64,000 bases of DNA from Bacteroidota bacterium (GTDB lineage Bacteria; Bacteroidota; Bacteroidia; Chitinophagales; JADIYW01): assembly GCA_963169645.1 (NCBI GenBank), contig CAUJCO010000004.1, forward strand, positions 1-64,000, written 5' to 3'. A program made the position numbers and the translations under genes. Below, in pieces: positions 55,601 to 63,554 of the stretch. The notes beneath the pieces were generated by a model, which ran no database searches, was not told where the DNA came from, and saw nothing but the letters and a program-made list of their open reading frames with translations. Within the stretch, counting starts at the first letter, position 1. Each line of letters begins with the position of its first letter.

Positions 55601-56173
55601 GTTATCTGTCAAAGATGCTGTAATTTCAATACCATTTCCAATCTTTCCGCTTAATCTCAAATCTAATACAGAATTTAAAGTTAAATCTTGATTTGAGCCA
55701 AATTGGATGCCACGTGCAAAATTTCCACTATAATTTAAACCACCAAAATCCAAGAAAGTAGCTACTTGTTCTTGTTTGGGTTGAAAATAAAATCTATCAT
55801 AAAACAACGAATCACCCTTACGAATCAACACCGGATTTTTATGCTGTGTAATTTGAGTAAAATTTACCGGAAAAGTGCGATAAGAAACCAAAATAGAATC
55901 CGATTGTATTCCGTTTTTAAACTTTATTTTTCCTGTTGATACGTCAAATTGATACATCGAAGTATCGAGCAAGGCATTGGTTGAATAATTTCGTATAATT
56001 AAGGAATGCGGAATAATCGACAATGTATCTAACGACATTGCATTAGAATCAATGCTCAATATTTTTTTTCGCAAATTGGAATACACAGAATAATCAATAC
56101 CACGCGTTTGGCTGTTGACAGTTAGCATACTCAACCATAAACAAAATATGAAAATTGCGTGTTTAAACAACAT
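52676..56173 (-). CDS. Large outer-membrane beta-barrel protein of unknown function
   Basis: 1165 aa. Signal peptide (ending TVNSQ), then a beta-rich N-terminal domain. A conserved block at about 155-210 (FARGIQFGSNQDLTLNS, then GIEITASLTDNNIPLQPDG and QQLQDFDKVYIQL) recurs in large Bacteroidota surface proteins and resembles sequence in SprA-like proteins. The rest alternates strand-like segments up to a final GRAQLRAIF, whose terminal Phe fits an outer-membrane barrel. Too short to be SprA itself (about 2400 aa). No lipobox and no T9SS sorting tail. Monocistronic. Confidence 0.7.
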   Translation of the reverse strand: MLFKHAIFIFCLWLSMLTVNSQTRGIDYSVYSNLRKKILSIDSNAMSLDTLSIIPHSLIIRNYSTNALLDTSMYQFDVSTGKIKFKNGIQSDSILVSYRTFPVNFTQITQHKNPVLIRKGDSLFYDRFYFQPKQEQVATFLDFGGLNYSGNFARGIQFGSNQDLTLNSVLDLRLSGKIGNGIEITASLTDNNIPLQPDGTTQQLQDFDKVYIQLKKAPHSIIAGDYNLKSYDSYFMKFAKQLQGINYVGDFKFKKGMQLLTSTSMAVSRGKFTRNIFQGSEGNQGPYRLVGNNNETFIIVLAGSEKVYVDGVLLQRGELLDYVMDYNSGEVFFMPRFLITKDSRIVVEFEYSDRNYFRTTAHQAIQFKWKNLQVYTQIYSEQDAKKRPIINTLTDSVKAYLSTIGNDISSAFTSGIKQTTFDPNLVQYRMTDSTVNSVWFDSVFVYDTNPDSARYSLSFSYVGAGKGNYVAVKNSNNVRVYQWVAPINGIPQGTFEPVILIVTPKNQLLFTFGASYDIDTKTKIKAEMAFSNNDKNLFSPIGKKENKGWSATLQLNRKDSLKRNLIFLNVLNYEFKQAQFVPLEPYRNTEFTRDWNVSNTQANATEHIAKYQALLVDTKHNISTGYKFSSFIQQKKYQGFENWLTFTTNYKNIKIDANARVLNTTDTLNKSIFFRPSIFVSYSIAKAKGLGLGAGFYQENNVFKQKQTQQLLSNSYKNNNFNFQFFLPDSAKWNFMLEYKLRVDRAVKNNQFADSTFAHTLEFKGSANQLKNQTFNWTFTYRNLLTKDTSMTQKPEQTFLARTEYGARIKRGVLRLNFIYEIGGGRERVRQFTYVEVASGLGYYKWIDQNGNGIRELNEFVPAQFIDSAQYIRVLTDLNEYVNSNSTSYTQNITIQPKVIWFNTTSGIKKFMSKITLQSYMQVSRKTYKNNIGKSFNPFVFSTNDTNTLTLNSNIRNSFIFNAGDPIYSFSFTNQLVNEKVLLVNGFDTRKRMDNILEGYYNLSQKFNLNLKFIQSKMALTSQFFSSNDYRIRSYYFEPKFTYNFRTMLRTSINYGFTRKKNEAALGGEHTLANKLEFELRYTKAAKNTLESKFSFVMMKFNGENGTTKAYTILEGLQPGKNFIWSASYTRNISQNLELSLGYEGRKTGTAKLVNTGRAQLRAIF

Positions 56174-56252
56174 GTAATAATAATGGTAAAAATAAAGACA
56201 TTATTGTATTATCTCGAATTTATTTAAATTGTACAACAAAATAAACAGAAAA

Positions 56253-56822
56253 GTGCAAACTACTGAAATCATTCAATTAAGACGTTCTATTGATCCGGAT
56301 TTATACAACGGTGAGAAAGTGGATAAGAAAATAATTCAAGAAATGTTGGAAGCTGCCAATTGGGCTCCCACACACGGCTACACCGAACCATGGCGATTTA
56401 TTGTATTTGAACAACCACAGATACCTGCTTTTGGTAATTGGCACGCTTTATTGTATAAAGAAGAAACTGCACCGGAACATTTTTTAGACAAAAAGTTTGA
56501 AAAAATAAAAAATCGGGCACAACATTGTTCACATGTGATTGTATGTGTAAACAAACGAGGCACTAAAAACAACATTCCGGAAATAGAAGAAATTGCAGCA
56601 ACAAGTGCAGCTATACAAAATTTATTGTTAGTAGCTACTGCTCACCGTGTGGCTACATTTTGGAGTACCGGCGGCATGTGCTATCATCCAAAATTTAAAG
56701 AACAATTGGGTTTTGAAGAAAGCGACAGTGTGCTTGGAATTATTTATATAGGAAAACACGATGGCGAAATTCCTAAAGGAAAACGCAATTCAGATTGGGA
56801 ATCAAAAGTTAATTGGAAATAA
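56253..56822 (+). CDS. Nitroreductase-family flavoprotein
   Basis: About 189 aa. FMN-dependent NAD(P)H oxidoreductase of the YdjA-like subgroup. IIQLRRSIDPDLY at the start, ANWAPTHGYTEPWRFIV near 40-56, and the late AATSAAIQNLLLVATAHRVATFWSTG are characteristic. No ATG precedes the domain: candidates are TTG 56229 or GTG 56253. GTG 56253 (reading MQTTEII) fits the usual N-terminus best. It overlaps convergent prmC by 14 bp. Substrate unknown. Confidence 0.85.
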   Translation: MQTTEIIQLRRSIDPDLYNGEKVDKKIIQEMLEAANWAPTHGYTEPWRFIVFEQPQIPAFGNWHALLYKEETAPEHFLDKKFEKIKNRAQHCSHVIVCVNKRGTKNNIPEIEEIAATSAAIQNLLLVATAHRVATFWSTGGMCYHPKFKEQLGFEESDSVLGIIYIGKHDGEIPKGKRNSDWESKVNWK

Positions 56823-57657
56823 ATTCTGCTTTTACCATTCTATTTTTTCCGGATAAATCTTGTTTTAATTCAATAGATGTAAATCCTTTTTTTTCTAAAA
56901 GTTGACATACATCTTGTGCGTTAAACGAATTGAGTTCAAAATATATTTTCCCATTTTGATTCAAATAGTTTTGAGCAAAATCAGCGATGGCATCATAAAA
57001 TAATATGGGATTTTCATTAGGAACAAACAATGCTAATTCCGGTTCGTGCAATACAGTGGATGTGCTCATCAACGATTTTTCTGCATACGGAATATAAGGT
57101 GGATTGCTTACTATAATATCCCATTTTTGTTGCACAAAATTTTTGTCAAAATTCAAAATATCACATTGAATAAATTCAATGGTTGCTTGTATGTTATGGG
57201 CATTTTTCTGAGCAATTTCTAATGCTTGCATAGAAACATCCAATGCATAAATTTGCCACGTAGGTTTGTTTTTTTTAATAGAAATAGGAATACAACCACT
57301 TCCGGTGCCAATATCTAATACAGATAAATCCGCTTGTTTGTTGTCCGTCAATATCCAATGCACTAATTCTTCGGTTTCCGGCCGAGGTATTAATACAGCT
57401 TCATCGACATAAAAATCAAAACCATAAAAATGTGCTTTATTGAATATATATTGAATAGGATAATGATTCGTAATTTTCTCAAAAATATAATTCAATTCTT
57501 CTATTTCAATCTCGTTTAAACTATATGTTCGCACATCATAATAGCGTTTTTGAAAATAGTCTTCTAAGGTTATTTTAAATAAATTCTCGGATTCTCTTTC
57601 GTCGAAAGTTTCGTGTAATAAAGGAACAATGATATTTTTATAAGCTTGTACGTTCAA
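56809..57657 (-). CDS. prmC: Release-factor glutamine methyltransferase PrmC
   Basis: 282 aa. Methylates the Gln of the GGQ motif in peptide release factors. N-terminal helical domain (to about 90), then the SAM site VLDIGTGSGCIPISI near 114-128, and the NPPYIP motif near 183 that binds the substrate glutamine. RPETEELV is also present. Complete. Divergent from ribD with a 65-bp spacer. Confidence 0.95.
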   Translation of the reverse strand: MNVQAYKNIIVPLLHETFDERESENLFKITLEDYFQKRYYDVRTYSLNEIEIEELNYIFEKITNHYPIQYIFNKAHFYGFDFYVDEAVLIPRPETEELVHWILTDNKQADLSVLDIGTGSGCIPISIKKNKPTWQIYALDVSMQALEIAQKNAHNIQATIEFIQCDILNFDKNFVQQKWDIIVSNPPYIPYAEKSLMSTSTVLHEPELALFVPNENPILFYDAIADFAQNYLNQNGKIYFELNSFNAQDVCQLLEKKGFTSIELKQDLSGKNRMVKAEFISN

Positions 57658-57703
57658 TTTATTATTTTTGTACCGTTTAAATAAAGCATAAAGATGCTGA
57701 ATA

Positions 57704-57711
57704 TAATTTTG
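57704..57711 (+). promoter_or_regulatory. -7 element of ribD
   Basis: TAATTTTG fits TAnnTTTG and lies 12 bp before the ribD ATG (57723), implying a very short leader. No clear -33 element. Confidence 0.5.
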
Positions 57712-57722
57712 CTACACAACTA

Positions 57723-58748
57723 ATGGAAAAACATTTTGGATATATGCGTCGCTGTTTCGAGTTGGCAAAACTTGGAAAAGGATTTGTTTCGCCTAATCCA
57801 TTAGTAGGTGCTGTATTAGTGCACGATGATGTCATTATTGGCGAAGGTTATCACGCACAATATGGTGCGGCACATGCTGAAGTAAATTGTTTGAATAGTG
57901 TAGCAGAAAAAAATAAACATCTTATTCCAAAGTCTACTTTATACGTCAGCTTAGAACCTTGTGCACATTATGGAAAAACACCGCCTTGTGCAGATTTAAT
58001 TGTGCAACAAAAAATACCAAAAGTATACATTTCTGTTGTCGATAATTTTGATTTGGTAAATGGAAAAGGCATCGAACATTTACAAAAAAATGGGGTACAA
58101 GTAGTAAGTGGAATTTTGGAAAATGAAGGAATGAACATCAACAAACATTATTGGTGTTTTTTAAAAAATAAAATGCCCTATATCACGCTAAAATTTGCAC
58201 AAACAAAAGATGGATATATCGGCATACAAAATAAAACAATCCGCATTTCAGATAGTTTGGCACAGCGATACACCCATCAATTAAGAGCAGAACATCAAAG
58301 TATTTTGGTAGGAAAAAACACGGTTTTATCCGACAATCCGAAGTTAGATGTGCGATTTGCAACCGGAAAATCACCATTACGTTTAGTGCTAGGAAATAAG
58401 ACCGACATTCCAAAAGATTTCCATATTAAAAATGGCGAACCATCGACTATTTTTATTTCAGATAAATCAAAATTATCCATTCAAGAAGTGCTACAAAAAA
58501 TAGCGGATCATAAAATAATTTCGGTATTAATAGAAGGTGGTGCTGATGTATTGCAACAATTTATAGCTCAGAATGTATGGAATGAAGCACACATCATCAC
58601 TAATAAAAATACACTCTTACATCGAACACAAGATATGGATAATCCTATTAAGGCACCTTGCATAAAAGGCATCGAAACAGCTTCATTTATGTTAGACACC
58701 GATCATATTCAAGTATTAAAAAATCCGCATGCTATATCTTTTACTTAG
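57723..58748 (+). CDS. ribD: Bifunctional riboflavin biosynthesis protein RibD
   Basis: 341 aa. N-terminal pyrimidine deaminase: HAEVNCL gives the zinc His and catalytic Glu, and EPCAHYGKTPPCADLI the two zinc Cys. C-terminal pyrimidine reductase begins about residue 148 (MPYITLKFAQTKDGYI) and includes SILVGKNTVLSDNPKLDVR and LIEGGADVLQQF. Together they perform the second and third steps from GTP to riboflavin. Other rib genes are not in the window. The end overlaps the EamA gene by 20 bp. Confidence 0.95.
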   Translation: MEKHFGYMRRCFELAKLGKGFVSPNPLVGAVLVHDDVIIGEGYHAQYGAAHAEVNCLNSVAEKNKHLIPKSTLYVSLEPCAHYGKTPPCADLIVQQKIPKVYISVVDNFDLVNGKGIEHLQKNGVQVVSGILENEGMNINKHYWCFLKNKMPYITLKFAQTKDGYIGIQNKTIRISDSLAQRYTHQLRAEHQSILVGKNTVLSDNPKLDVRFATGKSPLRLVLGNKTDIPKDFHIKNGEPSTIFISDKSKLSIQEVLQKIADHKIISVLIEGGADVLQQFIAQNVWNEAHIITNKNTLLHRTQDMDNPIKAPCIKGIETASFMLDTDHIQVLKNPHAISFT

Positions 58749-59595
58749 TATTATCTGTGCTACCTCATTGGTCGTTATTCTTCGCTATTTTGAAAGATGG
58801 AAAATTCATCCACCACATGGTATTGTGTTTAATTATATTTTTTGTGTTCTAACAGGTTTGTTGTTTGTAAAAGATTTTTCTCATTTCAAAGATATAATAC
58901 AGTGGAATGGCTCCTATTATGCCATTGGTTTAGGAATTGCATTTATACTTATTTTTCTTTTAGTGGGCAAAACTACCCAATTATTTGGAGTTTTGACAGC
59001 GAGCATAGCCATGAAATTATCTTTTGTGATTCCGGTGGTGATGGCAATTTTCTTATACAACGATACGATTTCGTTTATCAAAATCATTGGAATCATTGCT
59101 GCGTTTGTTGCGGTGTACTTAATTGCATATAAAAAAGAGAAAGAAATTCCCAATCAACCCAAACAAAAAATAGAAGTATTTTATCCGGCATTGATTTTTA
59201 TTGGAAGTGGATTTTGCGATGCAACGTTTAATTTTATTCAAAAAAATTTAGTGTATGCTGATTGGGCACATCCTATTACAATAATTGTATTTGCGGCAGC
59301 TTGTACGTTTGGTATTATTTTGCATGTGCGAGAGCGGGCATTATACCAATGGAAAAATGTATTCGGCGGCATTGTTTTGGGCATTCCTAATTATTTTTCT
59401 TTGTATTTTTTATTAAAGACATTAGACACTTTACCATGGGAAAGCTCCATTATTTTCCCGATTAATAATTTAGGTATAGTTGGTTTATCTGCTATTGCCG
59501 GAATGATTTTATTTCAGGAAACATTAGACAAACGCAAATTAATTGGATTTATATTAGCTATCACAAGTATCGTATTTATTGGTTTTTTAGCATAA
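58729..59595 (+). CDS. EamA/DMT-family transporter
   Basis: 288 aa with about ten membrane helices in two halves. MLYLLLSIICATSLVVILR begins helix 1; AIAMKLSFVIPVVMAIFLY and FPINNLGIVGLSAIAGMILFQE are typical EamA repeats, and the C-terminus LIGFILAITSIVFIGFLA is the last helix. Substrate unknown. It overlaps ribD by 20 bp and precedes the YigZ gene by 4 bp, giving a ribD-eamA-yigZ operon; a flavin-related role is possible but unproven. Confidence 0.85.
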   Translation: MLYLLLSIICATSLVVILRYFERWKIHPPHGIVFNYIFCVLTGLLFVKDFSHFKDIIQWNGSYYAIGLGIAFILIFLLVGKTTQLFGVLTASIAMKLSFVIPVVMAIFLYNDTISFIKIIGIIAAFVAVYLIAYKKEKEIPNQPKQKIEVFYPALIFIGSGFCDATFNFIQKNLVYADWAHPITIIVFAAACTFGIILHVRERALYQWKNVFGGIVLGIPNYFSLYFLLKTLDTLPWESSIIFPINNLGIVGLSAIAGMILFQETLDKRKLIGFILAITSIVFIGFLA

Positions 59596-59599
59596 ATAG

Positions 59600-60202
59600 A
59601 TGTCGGTTTATTATACCATAGAAAATATTGAAAACATTTTATACAAAGATAAAGCGAGTAAATTTATCGGATTTGCATATTCCGTAAAAGATGAAAATGA
59701 GATTAAACATTATTTGCAACAATTAAGAAATGTACATCCAAAAGCAACCCATCATTGTTATGCGTATCGTTTAGGTTTGGATAAAAATACTTATAGAATG
59801 AACGACGATGGAGAACCCAACGGCACAGCCGGAAAACCCATTTTAGGCCAGATAGATTCTATAGGTGTTACCAATTGTTTGGTCGTAATCGTTCGCTATT
59901 TTGGAGGAACTAAATTAGGTGTTTCCGGATTAATTGCTGCCTATAAAGAAAGTTCCAAATTAGTCTTATCGGAAACAAAAATAATAGAACAAAGAATTTT
60001 GAATTATTATAAATTACAAAGTGCTTACGAAAATTTAAATATCGTTTACAGAATAATACAACAAAGCGGAGCCCATTTAGTAGAACAACATATTGATACT
60101 ACTTCCAGTTTTGTGGTAACAATAGCACCGGAACAAACTATAAAATTGGAACAAATTGCAACAGAAGCTCAATTAAAATGTACGTTTATAGAAACGAAAT
60201 AA
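59600..60202 (+). CDS. YigZ/IMPACT-family protein
   Basis: 200 aa. Family marks: KDKASKFIGFAYSVKDENEI at the start, HHCYAYRLG, the hallmark NDDGEPNGTAGKPILGQI (about 73-90), and VIVRYFGGTKLGVSGLIAAYKES (about 97-119). A C-terminal DUF1949-like domain follows. Role uncertain; relatives have been linked to translation control or proline peptidase-like functions. It ends 2 bp before the stop of the convergent gene. Confidence 0.93.
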   Translation: MSVYYTIENIENILYKDKASKFIGFAYSVKDENEIKHYLQQLRNVHPKATHHCYAYRLGLDKNTYRMNDDGEPNGTAGKPILGQIDSIGVTNCLVVIVRYFGGTKLGVSGLIAAYKESSKLVLSETKIIEQRILNYYKLQSAYENLNIVYRIIQQSGAHLVEQHIDTTSSFVVTIAPEQTIKLEQIATEAQLKCTFIETK

Positions 60203-60204
60203 CG

Positions 60205-61854
60205 TTATTTAATTTTTTTGGGAAATCGGAAATTAAATTGTGTAGTAACTCCTAATTGGAAACTCATTGGTTTATTGCGTTTCATCGGCGACATAAAGCC
60301 GGTGCGAGCACCAATGGTCATTGCCACATTTCTCGTCATAAACAAATCAAAATCAAAACCACTTAATAAACCAAGTTCAACGTTGCTGTATGCAGGTAAA
60401 TTGGAAATGGTTGTGCCATCTAATTTTCCGGATTTTTTAATCAATACACCTAATTGTGGACCAAACACAAAGCTAAGTGCAATTGGTTTTGCATTATAGT
60501 TGTTATTGAATGTTTGCTTATATTTTGCTACAATTGGAAATTTTGTGTATAATAAGTTAATGTCTTTAGTATGACTACCATCCGCTTGTTGAATTTTATA
60601 TTTCTGACCTTGTTCTGAAATCTGCCATTCTAATTGCATGCCCCAACGATCTACAAAATCATAACCTATATTGACACCATAAGCTTTTCCAAATGTCAAC
60701 ATCGGTTTTATTGATTGTGTGTTTTCGTCTGCACTGAATTGTTTTTTATTCAACCAAATATTATTGATTAAAATAAAAGCACCAAAATGGAAACCTTTAT
60801 TGATATCATAGCCGGAAAATTGTTTTAAATTTTTCAGCATTTTATCCATATTCGGCGATAAATTATCGATACCAACAGCTTGAGATTCCAAGTCAATTTC
60901 TTCTAATTTTTCAGGATTAACCAAGGAACGCAATACATCGCGACTACTCAACGGTGTATAGTGTAATTTTACAGGCACTGCAGATGCTAACAAAGGTGCA
61001 CTAATAGAATTTCGTATCGGTTCAGAAATAGGTTCTGTAATATCTTGTTTTTTAGTCGGCTTGAATTTGCTGTTTTCTTTGATAGCATCTTGTTTGAAAT
61101 CCGAATTAGATTTTACGTTAGTCGGATTATTTTTAGACGAATTTACATTGGAATTTGAAGATGTAGCATCTGTTTGTTCGGTCGTCGATGCAATATAAGC
61201 ATCCAAAGCATGTTCGTTCTTACGATGAATAGTTTTAGATTTCTTGCTACTATTTTTTAAAACGGATGGATTAATTGAATTATCTGCCAATGTAGTTTCA
61301 TTCGTGTTTTCTGACGAATTCGAAACATCTAATCGTTCTAAGCGAGCTTCCTTTTTAGCTTGTTTTTCTTGCAATTCTTTAGATGTAATTGAGGCCTTAG
61401 TTTCAACACCATTTTTATCCGTTTGATAGAAATCGCTTACTGTTGTTTTAGATACAGGTGTATTGTTTTGTGCAATTAATGCTTCATTTAAATTACTTTT
61501 AATTTTTTGAGCATCTATCGAGTTTGAATCTGTTGAATTAGTTGAAGTAGTTACTAATTTCTTAGGATATTTATTGTATTTTGGAGATACTTCATCTTTA
61601 TAAATTCTTTTATTGAGTGCAATATTTTTATTGGTATCGTTACCGATATTCGACTTATAAATATAATAACCACCGGAGCCAATAAATGTTAGTAGCAACA
61701 ATAGGATTGCATATCTGCGTTTTTTATGCCACGCTGAAGAATGCGGTAATTTTTCTTCAATTTCGTTCCATAAAAATGCAGGTGGTTCTACACTTGCATC
61801 TTCAAGCATAGATTTTACTTTTTTGTCAAAATTATTATCTGGTGTACGCTGCAC
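60205..61854 (-). CDS. Sigma-linked membrane protein with outer-membrane-barrel-like end
   Basis: 549 aa. A 46-residue N-terminal tail has the VEPPAFLWNEIEEKL motif common to sigma-linked membrane proteins in Bacteroidota. Then come KKRR and one membrane helix (about 48-66), placing the tail in the cytoplasm. Residues 70-350 are Ser/Thr/Asn/Lys-rich and probably disordered. The last 200 residues resemble a PorT-type outer-membrane barrel (FHFGAFILINNIWL, YGVNIGYDFVDRWGMQLEW, LSFVFGPQLGV). It overlaps the ECF sigma gene by 20 bp, so it is probably its membrane regulator. Confidence 0.75.
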   Translation of the reverse strand: MQRTPDNNFDKKVKSMLEDASVEPPAFLWNEIEEKLPHSSAWHKKRRYAILLLLLTFIGSGGYYIYKSNIGNDTNKNIALNKRIYKDEVSPKYNKYPKKLVTTSTNSTDSNSIDAQKIKSNLNEALIAQNNTPVSKTTVSDFYQTDKNGVETKASITSKELQEKQAKKEARLERLDVSNSSENTNETTLADNSINPSVLKNSSKKSKTIHRKNEHALDAYIASTTEQTDATSSNSNVNSSKNNPTNVKSNSDFKQDAIKENSKFKPTKKQDITEPISEPIRNSISAPLLASAVPVKLHYTPLSSRDVLRSLVNPEKLEEIDLESQAVGIDNLSPNMDKMLKNLKQFSGYDINKGFHFGAFILINNIWLNKKQFSADENTQSIKPMLTFGKAYGVNIGYDFVDRWGMQLEWQISEQGQKYKIQQADGSHTKDINLLYTKFPIVAKYKQTFNNNYNAKPIALSFVFGPQLGVLIKKSGKLDGTTISNLPAYSNVELGLLSGFDFDLFMTRNVAMTIGARTGFMSPMKRNKPMSFQLGVTTQFNFRFPKKIK

Positions 61855-62419
61855 TTAACTTTGGTATTTCTGATTTTTTAATCATTTCCATTAAAATATA
61901 TCTCGCTCGAGCTAATTGCGATTTTGATGTTCCTTCTGTAATATCTAACATCTCGGCAATTTCTTTATGCGAGTAGCCTTCTACTACATATAAGTTAAAA
62001 ATAGTACGATAACCGACAGAAAGGCTGTTTATGCATTTCATCAAATCTTCCATTTCTAAACTTATATCTTCCGTAGTTTCCGGAACATCCTCTTTAATAT
62101 CATCTGTACTCACTACCGGGAACATTTTGGTTGATTTCCGATAGCTTTCTATGGCTGTATTTACAATTATTCTACGCACCCACCCTTCAAAATGTCCTTC
62201 ACCTCGGTATTTATCCAAACTAGTAAAAACCTTTACAAATCCATCTTGTAACAAATCCTCGGCGGCTTCTCTATTTTTGGCATATCGGAGGCAAACAGCA
62301 AACATTTTCCCCGACAATAAATTATACAACCTATACTGTGCTTCCCGATCGTTGTTGCTACAACGTTCGATTAGCTGATTATATAGAATTGATTTATCGT
62401 CTTTTGGTTGCATGTGCAA
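61835..62419 (-). CDS. ECF RNA polymerase sigma factor
   Basis: 194 aa. Region 2: NDREAQYRLYNLLSGKMFAVC, then KNREAAEDLLQDGFVKVF, with FEGWVRRIIVNTAIESYRK. Region 4: SLSVGYRTIFNLYVVEGYSHKEIAEML and EGTSKSQLARARYIL. This is the type common in Bacteroidota, often tied to a membrane partner. Start may be ATG 62419 or 62413. The next gene, overlapping by 20 bp, is the likely partner. No specific promoter target could be deduced. Confidence 0.92.
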   Translation of the reverse strand: MHMQPKDDKSILYNQLIERCSNNDREAQYRLYNLLSGKMFAVCLRYAKNREAAEDLLQDGFVKVFTSLDKYRGEGHFEGWVRRIIVNTAIESYRKSTKMFPVVSTDDIKEDVPETTEDISLEMEDLMKCINSLSVGYRTIFNLYVVEGYSHKEIAEMLDITEGTSKSQLARARYILMEMIKKSEIPKLSAAYTR

Positions 62420-62462
62420 TTAAAAAAGATATATTAAATAATTTTTTAGTGCGTATATAAAA

Positions 62463-63041
62463 TTACTGAATTTTATTTAAAAATGCTATTAACTGCTGTG
62501 TAGCTAATGCTCTGTGGCTTATTTTAGATTTTTCTTCCAGCATCAATTCGGCTAAAGTTCGTCCATCATCTACAATAAAAATTGGGTCATATCCAAAACC
62601 GTATAATCCTTTCTTCTCAAAGCCAATTTTACCTTTCAGTATTCCTGTAAATTGATGTTGCTGTCCGTTCAAAATTAATGTAATTACAGTTTTAAATTGT
62701 GCATTTCTATTTGTTATTCCATCTAATTCTTTTAAAACTTTATCCATGTTTTTATCAGCATCTCTGTCGCCGGCATAAAATGCACTATCTACGCCGGGTT
62801 TTCCATTTAATGCTTCTACCTCCAAACCGGTATCTTCCGAAAAGCAATTCACATTATATTTTTCATAAACATACTGTGCTTTTTCTAAAGAATTAGCCTC
62901 AATGGTATGATGTGTTTCCGGCAACTCTTCCTCGCAATGAATATCGGCCAATTTTTTTAACTGGTATTGTGCATTCAATAAAACCTCAATCTCTTTAATT
63001 TTATTACTATTATTGGTCGCAAAAACTAACTCTATTTTCAT
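62463..63041 (-). CDS. rdgB: Non-canonical purine NTP pyrophosphatase (RdgB/HAM1)
   Basis: 192 aa from ATG 63041 (MKIELVFATNNSNKIKEI); the frame opens at 63080, but that adds an unrelated prefix. Removes dITP, ITP and XTP from nucleotide pools. FATNNSNK binds triphosphate, SEDTGLEVEALNG and PGVDSAFYAG complete the active site, and YGFGYDPIFI is the C-terminal signature. Located 8 bp after the stop of the unknown gene upstream. Confidence 0.95.
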   Translation of the reverse strand: MKIELVFATNNSNKIKEIEVLLNAQYQLKKLADIHCEEELPETHHTIEANSLEKAQYVYEKYNVNCFSEDTGLEVEALNGKPGVDSAFYAGDRDADKNMDKVLKELDGITNRNAQFKTVITLILNGQQHQFTGILKGKIGFEKKGLYGFGYDPIFIVDDGRTLAELMLEEKSKISHRALATQQLIAFLNKIQ

Positions 63042-63049
63042 ATAATATA

Positions 63050-63475
63050 TTACAAAAATAATTGCTGAATAGGTGTCCACAATTTTGCTTTTAATGCATT
63101 TGATGCATCAATTACTTCGGGAGCATCAGCTTTAATAAATTTCCAATCCGAAAAAGGAACTAATTGATATAAAGGCAACAAAATATGGATGCCTAAATCG
63201 GATTCTTGCACACCATATAACACAACACTCTTGACAGCTGTATGTTGTAAATAATGCAATAATCTGCTTTTGTGTTCATCTACATTTACTATTAAAAAAT
63301 GTTGGATATTTTGTTTTAATCCTTTTTCAATTAAACGTGTAAAAAAATCATCTTGTAATGCTGCTACAGATGCATCTTTACTTCTTTTATAAAAGAAAAC
63401 CACAGAACAACCCACTTTATCAGCTAAATGCGTAGTTGGATGGTTATTCAAAACAAAAAATGTTTCACTTTTCAA
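63050..63475 (-). CDS. Unknown protein with a likely TTG start
   Basis: 141-142 aa if started at TTG 63475. The frame is open to 63664, but that would overlap ilvE by over 100 bp, and a minus-strand -7 element lies at 63494-63501, so a start below 63494 is needed; no ATG is available there. Alternating hydrophobic strands and charged helices (FLIVNVDEHKSRLLHYLQ, KSVVLYGVQESDLGIH) suggest a small alpha/beta protein. Not recognised. Probably in one transcript with rdgB. Confidence 0.65.
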   Translation of the reverse strand: MKSETFFVLNNHPTTHLADKVGCSVVFFYKRSKDASVAALQDDFFTRLIEKGLKQNIQHFLIVNVDEHKSRLLHYLQHTAVKSVVLYGVQESDLGIHILLPLYQLVPFSDWKFIKADAPEVIDASNALKAKLWTPIQQLFL

Positions 63476-63493
63476 TTTTAAATTAAATTTTCC

Positions 63494-63523
63494 CAAAAAT
63501 AAGTACCTTTTTCCGTAACTTTG
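63494..63523. promoter_or_regulatory. Back-to-back -7 elements between ilvE and the unknown gene
   Basis: TAACTTTG at 63516-63523 faces ilvE, and TATTTTTG on the minus strand at 63501-63494 faces the unknown gene. Only 14 bp separate them, so the two promoters share the same DNA. Confidence 0.5.
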
Positions 63524-63554
63524 AATAAATTTTTTTTTGATAAAGATTAAGTGT

